A stretch of DNA of 59,065 nucleotides from an uncultured Oscillospiraceae bacterium (lineage in GTDB: Bacteria > Bacillota > Clostridia > Oscillospirales > Ruminococcaceae): assembly GCA_910578255.1 (NCBI GenBank), contig CAJTQM010000009.1, positions 1-59,065 on the forward strand, written 5' to 3'. Of the stretch, positions 1-7,820 are shown one piece after another. Position 1 is the first letter of the stretch. Each line of letters opens with the position of its first letter. The translations under genes and the position numbers were made by a program. The notes beneath the pieces were generated by a model. It saw only the letters and a program-made list of their open reading frames with translations. It searched no databases and had not been told where the DNA came from.

Positions 1-300
1 GTGCATAGCTTAAGCTTTTTATCCACCGGCACAGCCGGTGGTTGCCTTTTCCAACGCGAAGAACCTCCCCGGCGGTCTGCTGGGGAGGTTCTAAAAAAGG
101 GCGCACTACCCCCTTGTATCTTGAGGGCTTAAAAGTGACCCGTTTGGGGCTTTCGTCAATCTATCTATACAACTGCCGGAAACTTTTACAGTTCCGACAA
201 CGGGAAAAAAGAGTGGTAAACGCAAAAAAGCGGGGCCTCCGGCCTGAAAAATCAGGCGGAAGCCCCGCATCTGCTCACAAAAAGTCTTGACATTTCTATT
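1..300. other. Hairpin-rich region without a gene at the left edge
   Basis: I see no convincing coding sequence here. Three strong inverted repeats lie close together: CCACCGGC/GCCGGTGG around 24-42, GAACCTCCCC/GGGGAGGTTC around 61-91, and a roughly 17 bp stem around 230-268 beginning GCGGGGCCTC. The last has a T-run only when read on the minus strand, so it may be a terminator in that direction. The short CCACCGGC hairpin resembles hairpins near the ends of IS200/IS605 elements, but no transposase lies inside the window. The function is unknown. Confidence 0.35.
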
Positions 301-373
301 TTATGGAAAAGGCATCTATGGAAAATCATTTTGGATTTTGCGCTCTAAAAAGCCCGCAAACCAGCATGAATAC

Positions 374-410
374 TGACAAAAATGGGGTGGACATCTAAAG
401 TGTCCACCCC
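374..410 (-). terminator. Intrinsic terminator of the tRNA pair
   Basis: A perfect 10 bp stem (GGGGTGGACA/TGTCCACCCC, 384-410) is followed on the minus strand by ATTTTTG. It begins four bases past the encoded CCA end of tRNA-Tyr, so it ends the two-tRNA transcript. Confidence 0.85.
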
Positions 411-413
411 AGA

Positions 414-498
414 TGGTGGGAGAAGATGGATTCGAACCATCGAAGCGAAACGCAACAGATTTACAGTCTGCCCCCTTTGGCCACTCGGGAATTCTCCC
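414..498 (-). tRNA. tRNA-Tyr (GTA anticodon)
   Basis: The minus strand folds as an 85-nt class II tRNA. It has a GGGAGAA/TTCTCCC acceptor stem, a long variable arm, an anticodon loop CTGTAAA giving GTA, the T-loop TTCGAAT and an encoded CCA end. The long variable arm is expected for bacterial tRNA-Tyr. It is the second gene after tRNA-Thr, 15 bases downstream, and shares its promoter and the terminator that follows. Confidence 0.95.
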
Positions 499-513
499 AT
501 ATTCTGTTTTAAA

Positions 514-589
514 TGGAGCTGGTGGACGGACTCGAACCCCCGACCTGCTGATTACAAATCAGCTGCTCTACCAACTGAGCTACACCAGC
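514..589 (-). tRNA. tRNA-Thr (TGT anticodon)
   Basis: A 76-nt cloverleaf on the minus strand with GCTGGTG/CACCAGC acceptor stem, D-arm AGCTCAGTTGGTAGAGC, anticodon loop TTTGTAA (anticodon TGT), T-loop TTCGAGT and encoded CCA. It is the promoter-proximal gene of the pair and starts about 20 bases after the -10 box of the promoter at 609-637. Confidence 0.95.
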
Positions 590-608
590 AAATCCAGCAA
601 CAGCATTT

Positions 609-637
609 ATTTTAACAAACAAGCATGGGATTGTCAA
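609..637 (-). promoter_or_regulatory. Promoter of the tRNA-Thr/tRNA-Tyr operon
   Basis: On the minus strand a perfect TTGACA -35 box (637-632) is separated by 17 bases from TAAAAT (614-609). The first tRNA starts about 20 bases downstream. This matches the housekeeping sigma factor consensus. Confidence 0.85.
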
Positions 638-753
638 GTATTTTCGCAAAATTCTTCCCCTTTCCGGCAAAAAATCCGTTGGAAAAACGGCATGCCATCG
701 CCGTTTACCAATGCGATCTCCTGGCGAAAAATCAAAAGCCGGCAAATCCTTTC

Positions 754-782
754 TTGAAATATTCGACAAATACTCTTATAAT
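754..782 (+). promoter_or_regulatory. Promoter of the PurF-like gene
   Basis: TTGAAA, a 17-base spacer, then a perfect TATAAT. Transcription would start near 790, only about 10 bases before the AAGGAGAT ribosome binding site, so the untranslated leader is very short and leaves no room for a riboswitch. Confidence 0.8.
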
Positions 783-812
783 AACCATATTAACAAAGAA
801 GGAGATAAAAAT

Positions 813-2216
813 ATGGGAGGACTCTTCGGCGTAGCGTCCCGCACCGATTGTGTATTCGATTTGTTTTTCGGTACGGACTATCACTCGCATTTGGGAACCC
901 GCAGAGGCGGAATGGCCGTTTACGGGGAAAAAGGCTTTGATCGGGCCATTCACAACATTGAAAATTCGCCGTTCCGGACGAAATTTGAAAAAGAATCGGT
1001 GGATATGCACGGCCATTTAGGCATTGGCTGTATTTCGGATAACGAGCCGCAGCCCTTGATGGTCCGTTCCCATCTCGGCACCTTTGCCATCACCACTGTG
1101 GGCCGGATTAACAACAGCGCCGAATTGGTCGATGAGGCGTTTCAAAAAGGCGGCATTCATTTTTTAGAGATGAGCGGCGGCAGCATCAACCCCACCGAGT
1201 TGGTGGCGGCGCTGATTAACCAGCAGCCCAGCATCGTGGAAGGGATCCGCTATGCCCAGGAAAGAATCGACGGCTCCATGACCATGCTGGTGATGACCGC
1301 CCACGGCATCTACGCCGCCCGGGACCGGGTGGGCCGCACTCCTCTGGTGCTGGGGAAAAAGAAGGGGGCTATCTGCGCCTCCTTCGAAAGTTCCGCCTTT
1401 ATTAACCTGGGTTACGAGCCCTACAAGGAATTGGGGCCGGCCGAAATCGCGCTGATGACGCCAGAGGGCGCCGAAACCCTCAGCCCGCCCTTGCCCAAAA
1501 TGAAATTTTGTACCTTCATGTGGGTCTATTACGGCTATCCCACCTCCACCTACGAGGGGGTCAACGTAGAGGTTATGCGCTATCGCTGCGGGGAAAAGCT
1601 GGCGGCCCGGGACGATGTGCGCACCGATATGGTGGCCGGCGTTCCGGATTCCGGCACCGCCCACGCGGTGGGGTACGCCAACCAGTCCGGCATCCCCTTT
1701 GCCCGCCCGTTTATCAAGTACACCCCCACCTGGCCGCGCTCCTTCATGCCGCCCAACCAGACCCAGCGCAACCTGATCGCGCGGATGAAGCTGATTCCGG
1801 TCAATGCCCTGATCCAAAACAAAAGCATGGTGCTGATCGACGATTCCATCGTCCGGGGCACCCAGCTGCGGGAAAGCGCCGAACTTTTATACCAAAACGG
1901 CGCCAAAGAGGTCCACATCCGGCCCGCCTGTCCCCCGCTGCTGTTCGGCTGCAAATACCTGAATTTTTCCCGCTCCAACTCGGAGTTGGAACTCATCGGC
2001 CGGCGGGTCATCCAGCGCCGGGAGGGGATTACCAACTACGATACACTCTTGGATTACGCCAATCCCGACAGTACAAATTACAAGGAAATGGTCGACGAGA
2101 TCGGCAAGGAGTTAAAGTTTACCTCCCTGCGGTATCACCGGCTGGACGACATGATCGACTCGGTGGAAATTGACCCCTGCCGCCTTTGTACCTACTGCTG
2201 GAGCGGCCGGGAATAA
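813..2216 (+). CDS. Amidophosphoribosyltransferase-like protein lacking the glutaminase cysteine
   Basis: A 467-residue PurF paralogue. ATG 813 is chosen because AAGGAGAT lies just upstream; an ATG-initiated extension to 711 would run through the promoter. Working PurF exposes a catalytic Cys as its first residue (CGVFG), but this protein begins MGGLFGV, so Gly sits where that Cys should be. The class II glutaminase fold seems otherwise kept (GTRRGGM at residues 28-34). The PRPP-binding loop LIDDSIVRG is intact near residue 341. The C-terminus is Cys-rich (C456, C459, C462), as in Fe-S PurF proteins. The true purF is at 24135-25562. Inference: no glutamine hydrolysis; it may use free ammonia, act on another substrate or regulate. 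The homology is clear, the function is not. Confidence 0.8.
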   Translation: MGGLFGVASRTDCVFDLFFGTDYHSHLGTRRGGMAVYGEKGFDRAIHNIENSPFRTKFEKESVDMHGHLGIGCISDNEPQPLMVRSHLGTFAITTVGRINNSAELVDEAFQKGGIHFLEMSGGSINPTELVAALINQQPSIVEGIRYAQERIDGSMTMLVMTAHGIYAARDRVGRTPLVLGKKKGAICASFESSAFINLGYEPYKELGPAEIALMTPEGAETLSPPLPKMKFCTFMWVYYGYPTSTYEGVNVEVMRYRCGEKLAARDDVRTDMVAGVPDSGTAHAVGYANQSGIPFARPFIKYTPTWPRSFMPPNQTQRNLIARMKLIPVNALIQNKSMVLIDDSIVRGTQLRESAELLYQNGAKEVHIRPACPPLLFGCKYLNFSRSNSELELIGRRVIQRREGITNYDTLLDYANPDSTNYKEMVDEIGKELKFTSLRYHRLDDMIDSVEIDPCRLCTYCWSGRE

Positions 2217-2373
2217 CCGTCCACCTGCAAGGTACCATTTGCACTTTTAGAAAAACGCGGATTTTTCTTTTTTTCATGTTAAATTTTTCCTTGCCATACC
2301 TGCGGTTTTTCGGTGCATACTATTTGCGAAATCCAATTTCGATTTCACAATAACCATTCATGGAGGTCCTATC

Positions 2374-3330
2374 ATGAAAGTGAAAAAAACACTTGCCTTG
2401 GCCTGTGCCATCGCGATGCTTCTGGCCTTGAGCGGCTGCACCTCCGGCGACAGTTCTTCTTCCAGCCGTTCCAGCAGTTCTTCGGCTTCTTCTAAGTCCA
2501 GTTCCTCCTCTTCGTCTTCCTCCGCCGCGTCTTCTGCCATTTCCAGCGAAACAAGCGACCTTTCCGGTGGATTGGAAAGCGGCGCGGACAGCAGCCTGGA
2601 CGAGTCCATCTCCCCGACCATGAGCACCGATTTCTCCGAAATCGGTGCTTTGGACGCGCAGGCGCTGGGATGGGGTCCGGGCGGCCCGGTGGACAGTGAA
2701 AACCGGTCCCAGGGTGCCATTGCCTATCAGGAGAAATACGGAAAATACGATGCGTACTTTATCGCGCCTTCCTCCGAAAAAATCTATCTGACCTTCGACG
2801 AAGGATACGAAAACGGATACACCGCCGATATTCTGGATACCTTGAAGGAAAAGGGCGTCCACGCGGTGTTTTTTGTCACTATGCCTTATGTCAAAGAGCA
2901 GCCGGATCTGGTACAGCGGATGATCGACGAGGGACATATCGTCGGCAATCACAGCAATAAACACATCACCTACCCGTCCCTCTCTTTAGAAGAGGCGAAA
3001 GAGGATCTTATGAGCCTGCACCAGTATATGCTGGATACTTATCAGTACGAGATGTCCCTTTTCCGCTTTCCGGAAGGGAATTTTTCCGAGCAGGCGCTGG
3101 CCCTGGTCCAAAGCTGCGGCTATAAATCCCTTTTCTGGAGTTTTGCCTATAAAGACTGGATTACCGACAGTCAGCCCGACCCTGCAACCGCTCTGGACAC
3201 CATGTTAAAAAAGGCCCATCCCGGCGCGATTTATCTGCTGCACGCCGTATCCTCCACCAACGCGCGGGTTCTGGGGGACTTTATCGACGGTATGCGGGAA
3301 AAGGGCTTTGTTTTCTCCGATTTTGCTTAA
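2374..3330 (+). CDS. PdaA-like polysaccharide deacetylase lipoprotein
   Basis: A 318-residue predicted lipoprotein: signal peptide with lipobox LSGC (C22), a Ser-rich linker over residues 25-70, then a NodB/CE4 deacetylase domain from about residue 125 to the end. Visible motifs are TFDEGYENG (from 140), the metal-binding HSNKH (H193, H197), RFPEGNF and LLHA. The GYENG context is typical of PdaA, which deacetylates N-acetylmuramic acid on the way to spore-cortex muramic delta-lactam. PdaA itself has Asn where this protein has E143, in place of the second Asp of usual CE4 enzymes. GGAGGT precedes the ATG. Expected to act on peptidoglycan outside the membrane; the exact substrate is inferred. 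Confidence 0.85.
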   Translation: MKVKKTLALACAIAMLLALSGCTSGDSSSSSRSSSSSASSKSSSSSSSSSAASSAISSETSDLSGGLESGADSSLDESISPTMSTDFSEIGALDAQALGWGPGGPVDSENRSQGAIAYQEKYGKYDAYFIAPSSEKIYLTFDEGYENGYTADILDTLKEKGVHAVFFVTMPYVKEQPDLVQRMIDEGHIVGNHSNKHITYPSLSLEEAKEDLMSLHQYMLDTYQYEMSLFRFPEGNFSEQALALVQSCGYKSLFWSFAYKDWITDSQPDPATALDTMLKKAHPGAIYLLHAVSSTNARVLGDFIDGMREKGFVFSDFA

Positions 3331-3362
3331 TCGGGATTTTTTGCCTTGACAGGTGCATAGAA

Positions 3363-3400
3363 TATGTAACAAACCCCGCATCTGCGGGGTTTGTTACATA
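3363..3400. repeat. Perfect 18 bp inverted repeat before the small membrane protein gene
   Basis: TATGTAACAAACCCCGCA (3363-3380) is mirrored exactly by 3383-3400, leaving only a two-base centre. No T-run follows on either strand, so it is not a standard intrinsic terminator. It lies 32 bases after the deacetylase stop and about 20 bases before the ribosome binding site of the next gene. A transcript running through would carry a very stable hairpin there. It may protect the 3' end of the deacetylase mRNA, or be an operator. Confidence 0.6.
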
Positions 3401-3433
3401 GATGTGGAAATTCTTGATGAAGGAGTATTACAT

Positions 3434-3919
3434 ATGAATTGGATGAACTTTGCCTGGATTGCAGGCGGCCTTTTGGGCAGCCTGATCGTTGGACTGATCG
3501 TTGGTCGGGTGGTGGCCGGTATCAAGTACCCCAATCCGGATAAGCCCCATATTTTCACCCCTAAGCAATCGGCAATTCTGCTGGTGGCCGTTCTGGTGGC
3601 CATTGCGCTGGTCATCTTCTCCATCGTCTATCAGCCAAAGCCCAAAAACGACAGCGACTCGATGGCGGGGATGGATGGCATGATGGGTCCTGACGGCATG
3701 GTGGATTACCCCGGCGGCGATTTGCCTGTTGGTGATTTGAAGGAGGGCGATCCTGAGCCGGTTGATGTGCTTCCCGGCGGCGAGGGCGAGGAGTTGCCGG
3801 ATGAGTCGGGCGAGGATTCCTCTGCTGAGGACGGCGAAACTTCGCAGCCGGAAGACGGCGCGGATCTGCCGGAGGATGACACGGTACAACCGGCCGAAAA
3901 GGAAAATCCTGTTACCTAA
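3434..3919 (+). CDS. Small membrane protein with acidic C-terminal tail
   Basis: 161 residues of unknown function. ATG 3434 follows AAGGAGTA. Two hydrophobic helices are visible, about residues 7-27 and 46-67, joined by a short hydrophilic loop containing KYPNPDKPH. A short Met/Gly/Asp stretch follows (MAGMDGMMGPDGM, about 78-90), then a tail very rich in Asp, Glu, Pro and Gly to the end. The tail looks disordered and is probably extracytoplasmic. I do not recognise a family. It lies between two envelope lipoprotein genes, suggesting a cell-surface role, but nothing in the sequence shows what. Confidence 0.75.
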   Translation: MNWMNFAWIAGGLLGSLIVGLIVGRVVAGIKYPNPDKPHIFTPKQSAILLVAVLVAIALVIFSIVYQPKPKNDSDSMAGMDGMMGPDGMVDYPGGDLPVGDLKEGDPEPVDVLPGGEGEELPDESGEDSSAEDGETSQPEDGADLPEDDTVQPAEKENPVT

Positions 3920-3958
3920 TCTCTCCCATTCTTTTCTTATTTTTGGGGAAAATGCCTC

Positions 3959-3986
3959 TTGACTGGCGTATTTTTAATGCTATACT
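3959..3986 (+). promoter_or_regulatory. Promoter of the lipoprotein at 4054
   Basis: TTGACT, a 16-base spacer, then TATACT. Transcription would start near 3993 and give a leader of about 60 bases before ATG 4054. Confidence 0.75.
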
Positions 3987-4053
3987 AGAGTAGGCATCGT
4001 TTAAAGGTGCTTATCTCCCTGTTGGGGTAAAATAAGAAAGGAAGGTAATCACA

Positions 4054-4626
4054 ATGAAAAAGCAACTTTCTGTGCTGCTTGCCATCTCTTTACTTTTAGT
4101 AGCATTACTAAGCGGATGCGGCAGCAAACCCGTTGAAGTTTCCGCGCCTGAATGGGCCACCGCTTCCGGTTCCGCCAGCGGCTTCTCTTACGAAGTTCCC
4201 GCCGACTGGACCACCACCGAGGACACAACCGGCTCGGGCACCACGATCTATGTTCCCGGTGATGCGGATATCGCCAACGGAACCTCTAACGTCAACATCC
4301 TGGTACAGAACGCTTCCGGCCAGAAAGCCGTCAGCATGAAGGATATGAAGTCCACCCTCGAAAATGGACTGGAATCCCAGCTGCTGGCCAGCGGCTTTGA
4401 GAAGGTTGAAAACCTGAAGGTCGAGGAACTCAAAGCGCCTATCGGCAATGTGTGCGTCGTTTCCTATGATACCACGGTAGCCGGGCAGAAATTCACCCAG
4501 AAGCAGTACTATCCGCTGATCGACGATTATATTGTTGTCATCACCTCTACCAACATCGGCGATTCGGTTAGTCCTTCTCCCGAAGAGGTTGCGGAGTACA
4601 TTGCTCTGACCCTGAAAAAAGCGTAA
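4054..4626 (+). CDS. Small lipoprotein of unknown function
   Basis: 190 residues with a clear lipoprotein signal: basic start, hydrophobic core, lipobox LLSGC with C22. The mature part opens with a Ser/Ala-rich stretch, then a compact alpha/beta domain with FSYEVPADW near residue 50, like the small PsbP/Mog1-type lipoproteins whose domain starts with an xFxxxxPxxW motif. That resemblance is judged by eye. GAAAGGAAGG lies upstream of the ATG. The gene is alone, with its own promoter at 3959 and terminator at 4644. Probably anchored on the outer face of the membrane. Confidence 0.75.
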   Translation: MKKQLSVLLAISLLLVALLSGCGSKPVEVSAPEWATASGSASGFSYEVPADWTTTEDTTGSGTTIYVPGDADIANGTSNVNILVQNASGQKAVSMKDMKSTLENGLESQLLASGFEKVENLKVEELKAPIGNVCVVSYDTTVAGQKFTQKQYYPLIDDYIVVITSTNIGDSVSPSPEEVAEYIALTLKKA

Positions 4627-4643
4627 CTTCCCCTTCTGTCATG

Positions 4644-4675
4644 AAAAAAGCTGTGCAAATTTGCACAGCTTTTTT
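4644..4675 (+). terminator. Terminator after the lipoprotein gene
   Basis: A perfect palindrome with AAAAAAGCTGTGCAAA as the left arm and six T at its right end, 17 bases past the stop codon at 4626. The same stem also carries a T-run on the minus strand. Confidence 0.9.
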
Positions 4676-4713
4676 GTTGTTTTCTGTAAAGTAGGATAAC
4701 CCGGGGAATATCA

Positions 4714-4754
4714 TCAAAAAAACAAGGAGCCCCTGATGAGGGCCCCTTGTTTTT
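4714..4754 (-). terminator. Terminator of the DUF4358-like lipoprotein gene
   Basis: Stem AAACAAGG-GCCC paired with GGGC-CCTTGTTT, with A/T runs on both sides so it works either way. It touches the stop codon of the minus-strand gene ending at 4755. Confidence 0.85.
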
Positions 4755-5333
4755 TTAAAAGGTAAAGTATTCGTCCAGGACTTTTTGGACACTGTCATAA
4801 TCATCACAGATGACCAAAATCGCGTAATCACCGGAGGTCAAGACCAGCGCGTTTTTCGTATGCTCGTCGTTTCCGTTCACCGGATAAAACTCAAATTCCG
4901 AAATCCGATTTTGCTTTCTCTGCTCCAGCGCAGCCTTTACATCCTCGACCTTTCCCTCTTTGGCCTGCACCACCAAAATATCAAAGGCCTGGATATTGAC
5001 CAGAGAGGTTTCCCCTACATACGCTTCTACATCTTCCGGGTTGACCATATAAAGATCCTTGAGCATGGCGTCATCAATTTTTTCCGGCGACACCTCATAG
5101 TAGATCTCATTGACAGCGTCCAAAAACCCTTCCATGGTCTTGCCGTCCTTCATGCCGGTCCCAGTCGCTGCCGTCTGGGATTCCTCTTTAGAGGATTCCG
5201 GTTCTACGGTACTTTGGCTTTGCGCCGACTGGCTTTGAGAACTTCCCGGCTGAGAGGAAGAATTGGCGTTTCCGCATCCGGCCATTGCAGCGACGATGAC
5301 CGCCGCAAGAACAAATACAAATATTTTTTTCAT
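4755..5333 (-). CDS. DUF4358-like lipoprotein
   Basis: 192 residues. A lipoprotein signal ends in MAGC (C20), then a Ser/Gln/Glu-rich linker to about residue 62, then a globular domain of about 130 residues. The domain pattern (a YYEVSPEKIDD segment, a helix with VVQAKEGKVEDVKAALE, and a late SGDYAILVICDD strand) fits the small DUF4358 lipoproteins common in Clostridia. That assignment is from memory and moderate. No function is established for the family. AAGGAGAG precedes the ATG. A MATE exporter gene lies 84 bases upstream on the same strand. Confidence 0.75.
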   Translation of the reverse strand: MKKIFVFVLAAVIVAAMAGCGNANSSSQPGSSQSQSAQSQSTVEPESSKEESQTAATGTGMKDGKTMEGFLDAVNEIYYEVSPEKIDDAMLKDLYMVNPEDVEAYVGETSLVNIQAFDILVVQAKEGKVEDVKAALEQRKQNRISEFEFYPVNGNDEHTKNALVLTSGDYAILVICDDYDSVQKVLDEYFTF

Positions 5334-5417
5334 TTTTTCTCTCCTTCTTTTTTCTGGTCTGTTTTATAGGTGGCCATTGACCGGAAAATTTATGCAACGA
5401 GATGAAAAGTTAACAAA

Positions 5418-6821
5418 TTATTCATCTTTGTCTTCCGTTTCCTCCGAATCTTTCTTGGAGACCACCGCTTTTTTCTTCCAGCGACCGCTATAGTAATACA
5501 CAATCGCCATGGCTACGCCGATCAGCCAGCCGCCGCCGTAGCTGAAGAAAATATACTCCTTACCAAAGAAATGAGCCATCAGATAGGCCATCGGCAGACG
5601 GATCAGCCACAAAGACAAAAGGCTCGTGATCATGGGGAACACCATGTCTCCCGCTCCGCGCAGCACCGACAAAAAGGTATTCATCACCGCAAACAGCAAA
5701 TAGCAGTACATCACCGGGCGCAGATAATCCATACCCGCCTGGACGACGGCGGCTTCCTGGCTAAACAGATGCATCATATTGGGTCCCCAGACCAGCACCA
5801 GAATCATCGCGCCGACGCCGCATAAAATGCTCATCACCATCGTGGCGCGCAGTCCCTCTTTGACCCGGTGCATTTTTCCCGCGCCAATATTCTGGCCCAC
5901 ATAGGTGGTCAGCGCCATACCAAAGCTTTGCGCCGGGAAAAACGCGAACATATCGATTTTATTCGCGCCGTTGAATCCGGCCATAAAATCTGACCCATAG
6001 CCGTTGACCAGGCTTTGCAGCGCCAGCGTTCCCACCGAAAAAAGCATCTGCTGCAATCCGTTGGGCAGACCCAGCCGGATAATTTTCTGGAACAACTCCT
6101 TATCAAAGGAAAATTTCAACAGGCTGATGTGGATATAAGTGTATTTACGGTTAATTAAGAAAATGCCGATAAACCACGCAATGGCCTGAGCCAGAATTGT
6201 CGCGACGGCAACGCCGGCAACTCCCCAATGAAAAAGGATCACAAATACCAAATCCAGTACCACATTGAGCCCGCAGGCAATGGTAAGCAAAAGCAGCGGC
6301 GTTTTACTATCCCCCAGCGACTGCATAACGGCGCTGTTGAGGTTATATCCCAGCGAGAAAATCGTTCCTGCAAAAATAATCATCATATAAAGCCGGGCGT
6401 CGGACAAGGTATTCTCCGGGGTATTGATCAGCCGCAGCAGCGGCCCGGAAAGAAGAATCCCGATCACCGATACCGGCACGGCGCCGAGCACCCCGGTGGT
6501 GTAAATCGTATTCACCGTATCCGAAACCTTTTTAAGGTTTCCGGCGCCGAAATACTGGGAAATGATCACCGACGCGCCGCCGCCGATTCCCACGAACAGC
6601 GCCACCATCATATAGATGATGGGAAAGCCTGTCCCTACCGCGGCCAGCGCCACCGTTCCCACATAGTTGCCGACCACAATGCTGTCCACCATATTGTACA
6701 TCTGCTGCAGCACGTTTCCCAATAACAGCGGAATCGAAAAGGCCAGAATCAGCCTGAACGGACTGCCTGCGGTCATATCCCCCGCGAACCGCTTTTCCCC
6801 TATTTTTTTCGCTTCGCTCAT
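5418..6821 (-). CDS. MATE family efflux transporter
   Basis: 467 residues with about 12 hydrophobic segments in two homologous halves. The N-terminus has the family pattern SIPLLLGNVLQQMYNMVDS, followed by VGNYVG and a Gly-rich ISQYFGAGN after the second or third helix. MATE proteins export cationic or drug-like compounds in exchange for Na+ or H+. AAAGGAGAA precedes the ATG, and a consensus promoter lies at 6862-6890. The C-terminal tail is charged (KKDSEETEDKDE). The substrate cannot be told from sequence. It is one of three MATE genes in the window. Confidence 0.92.
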   Translation of the reverse strand: MSEAKKIGEKRFAGDMTAGSPFRLILAFSIPLLLGNVLQQMYNMVDSIVVGNYVGTVALAAVGTGFPIIYMMVALFVGIGGGASVIISQYFGAGNLKKVSDTVNTIYTTGVLGAVPVSVIGILLSGPLLRLINTPENTLSDARLYMMIIFAGTIFSLGYNLNSAVMQSLGDSKTPLLLLTIACGLNVVLDLVFVILFHWGVAGVAVATILAQAIAWFIGIFLINRKYTYIHISLLKFSFDKELFQKIIRLGLPNGLQQMLFSVGTLALQSLVNGYGSDFMAGFNGANKIDMFAFFPAQSFGMALTTYVGQNIGAGKMHRVKEGLRATMVMSILCGVGAMILVLVWGPNMMHLFSQEAAVVQAGMDYLRPVMYCYLLFAVMNTFLSVLRGAGDMVFPMITSLLSLWLIRLPMAYLMAHFFGKEYIFFSYGGGWLIGVAMAIVYYYSGRWKKKAVVSKKDSEETEDKDE

Positions 6822-6861
6822 AAAGTTCTCCTTTCCATAACGTCATAAGATGGATTAGTCC

Positions 6862-6890
6862 ATTATATTCCTTTTTTCTCCCAAATGCAA
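6862..6890 (-). promoter_or_regulatory. Promoter of the MATE gene at 5418-6821
   Basis: On the minus strand TTGCAT (6890-6885), a 17-base spacer, then a perfect TATAAT (6867-6862). The start codon is about 40 bases downstream. Confidence 0.8.
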
Positions 6891-6956
6891 GGCAAACGCC
6901 TGTATAAACTTTTTTATCCGGCCCAAACTAGGGGAAAAGGGAAAGGAGAATTTTCC

Positions 6957-7496
6957 ATGAAATTAGAAGGAAGCAAAACAGAGGCAAACCTGATCGCCGC
7001 GCTGGCCGGAGAAAGCCAGGCGTCGGTCAAATATCAGCTGTACGCCCAAAAGGCCCGGCAGGACGGTTACGAAGAAATCGCGCAGGTTTTTGAAACCACC
7101 TCCCGCAACGAGCGGGCCCACGCCCAGCAGTGGTACGAGTACCTGCATGGCGGGCAGATGGCCGCCACCGAGGAGAATCTGCGTCTGGCCGCCGACGGCG
7201 AGCACTACGAATGGAGCGATATGTACCCTGCCTTTGCGAAAGAGGCGGAGGCGGAAGGCTTTGGGGAAATCGCGAAAAAAATGCAGCTGATCGCGTCCAT
7301 CGAAAAGGATCACGAACAGCGCTACCAAATGCTGGAGAAAAATCTGCAGGAGGGAACCGTTTTTCGAAAAAGCAGCAGCGTATCCTGGATCTGCCGCAAC
7401 TGTGGGTTTATTTATGAGGGAGAGGCAGCGCCCATGATCTGCCCGGTCTGCAAGCACAAGCAGGCCTTTTTCGAGGTAAAAAAGCCCGGCTGCTAG
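6957..7496 (+). CDS. rbr: Rubrerythrin
   Basis: 179 residues, the usual length. An N-terminal four-helix di-iron domain (residues 5-138) contains the expected Glu/His motifs: GESQAS, NERAHAQ, EAEGF and EKDHEQRY. A C-terminal rubredoxin-like domain has the iron ligands C146, C149, C162 and C165 (CRNCG and CPVCK). Rubrerythrin reduces hydrogen peroxide in the cytoplasm of anaerobes, taking electrons through the rubredoxin centre. ATG 6957 follows GAAAGGAGAA. No clear PerR box is visible upstream. Its presence supports an anaerobic host. Confidence 0.96.
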   Translation: MKLEGSKTEANLIAALAGESQASVKYQLYAQKARQDGYEEIAQVFETTSRNERAHAQQWYEYLHGGQMAATEENLRLAADGEHYEWSDMYPAFAKEAEAEGFGEIAKKMQLIASIEKDHEQRYQMLEKNLQEGTVFRKSSSVSWICRNCGFIYEGEAAPMICPVCKHKQAFFEVKKPGC

Positions 7497-7508
7497 TCTT
7501 TGCGCGCA

Positions 7509-7534
7509 CCCGTCCGGATAAAAATCCGGACGGG
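7509..7534 (+). other. Hairpin just after rubrerythrin
   Basis: CCCGTCCGGAT pairs with ATCCGGACGGG around an A-rich loop, 12 bases after the stop codon. No T-run follows, so it is at best a 3'-end protecting hairpin. The proper terminator comes at 7580. Confidence 0.5.
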
Positions 7535-7579
7535 GCCTCTCGCCCCATTGCCCCCGGCTTTGGCACAATCTCAAATCAG

Positions 7580-7626
7580 AAAAAATGCCGCCCAGTCTCT
7601 TTTTGGGGAGTGGGCGGCATTTTTCT
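7580..7626 (+). terminator. Terminator downstream of rubrerythrin
   Basis: AAAAATGCCGCCCA and TGGGCGGCATTTTT form a 14 bp stem with a T-rich tail. Rubrerythrin ends 84 bases upstream. Confidence 0.8.
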
Positions 7627-7739
7627 TTTTGTCGTTTGCTCTGAGAGAAAAGCACAAGATTTTCGTCCTATTTTCACAAAAACTGTGACAATCATGTAAA
7701 ATAATTCCTCTTTTTCTACAGTTTTGTAGGCTGTTTTTG

Positions 7740-7768
7740 TTGTGATACCTCCTTTGGGGTGCTATACT
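7740..7768 (+). promoter_or_regulatory. Promoter of the BtpA-kinase-epimerase cluster
   Basis: TTGTGA, a 17-base spacer, then TATACT. The BtpA-family start codon is 52 bases downstream of the -10 box. No other promoter is seen before the three-gene cluster. Confidence 0.75.
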
Positions 7769-7820
7769 TGTCTTGCAGAGATTTTTATCTTTGCAAATTT
7801 CACCATATGGAGGGAATCTC

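Noticed and set aside
384..593. Small plus-strand frames overlapping the two tRNA genes
   Set aside because: They read through tRNA sequence on the opposite strand and have no coding features.
711..812. N-terminal extension of the PurF-like protein
   Set aside because: It would run through the promoter at 754-782; ATG 813 has a strong ribosome site and family-like N-terminus.
2430..2560. Ser-codon repeats in the deacetylase gene as a DNA repeat array
   Set aside because: They encode a Ser-rich lipoprotein linker; there is no regular repeat-spacer pattern.
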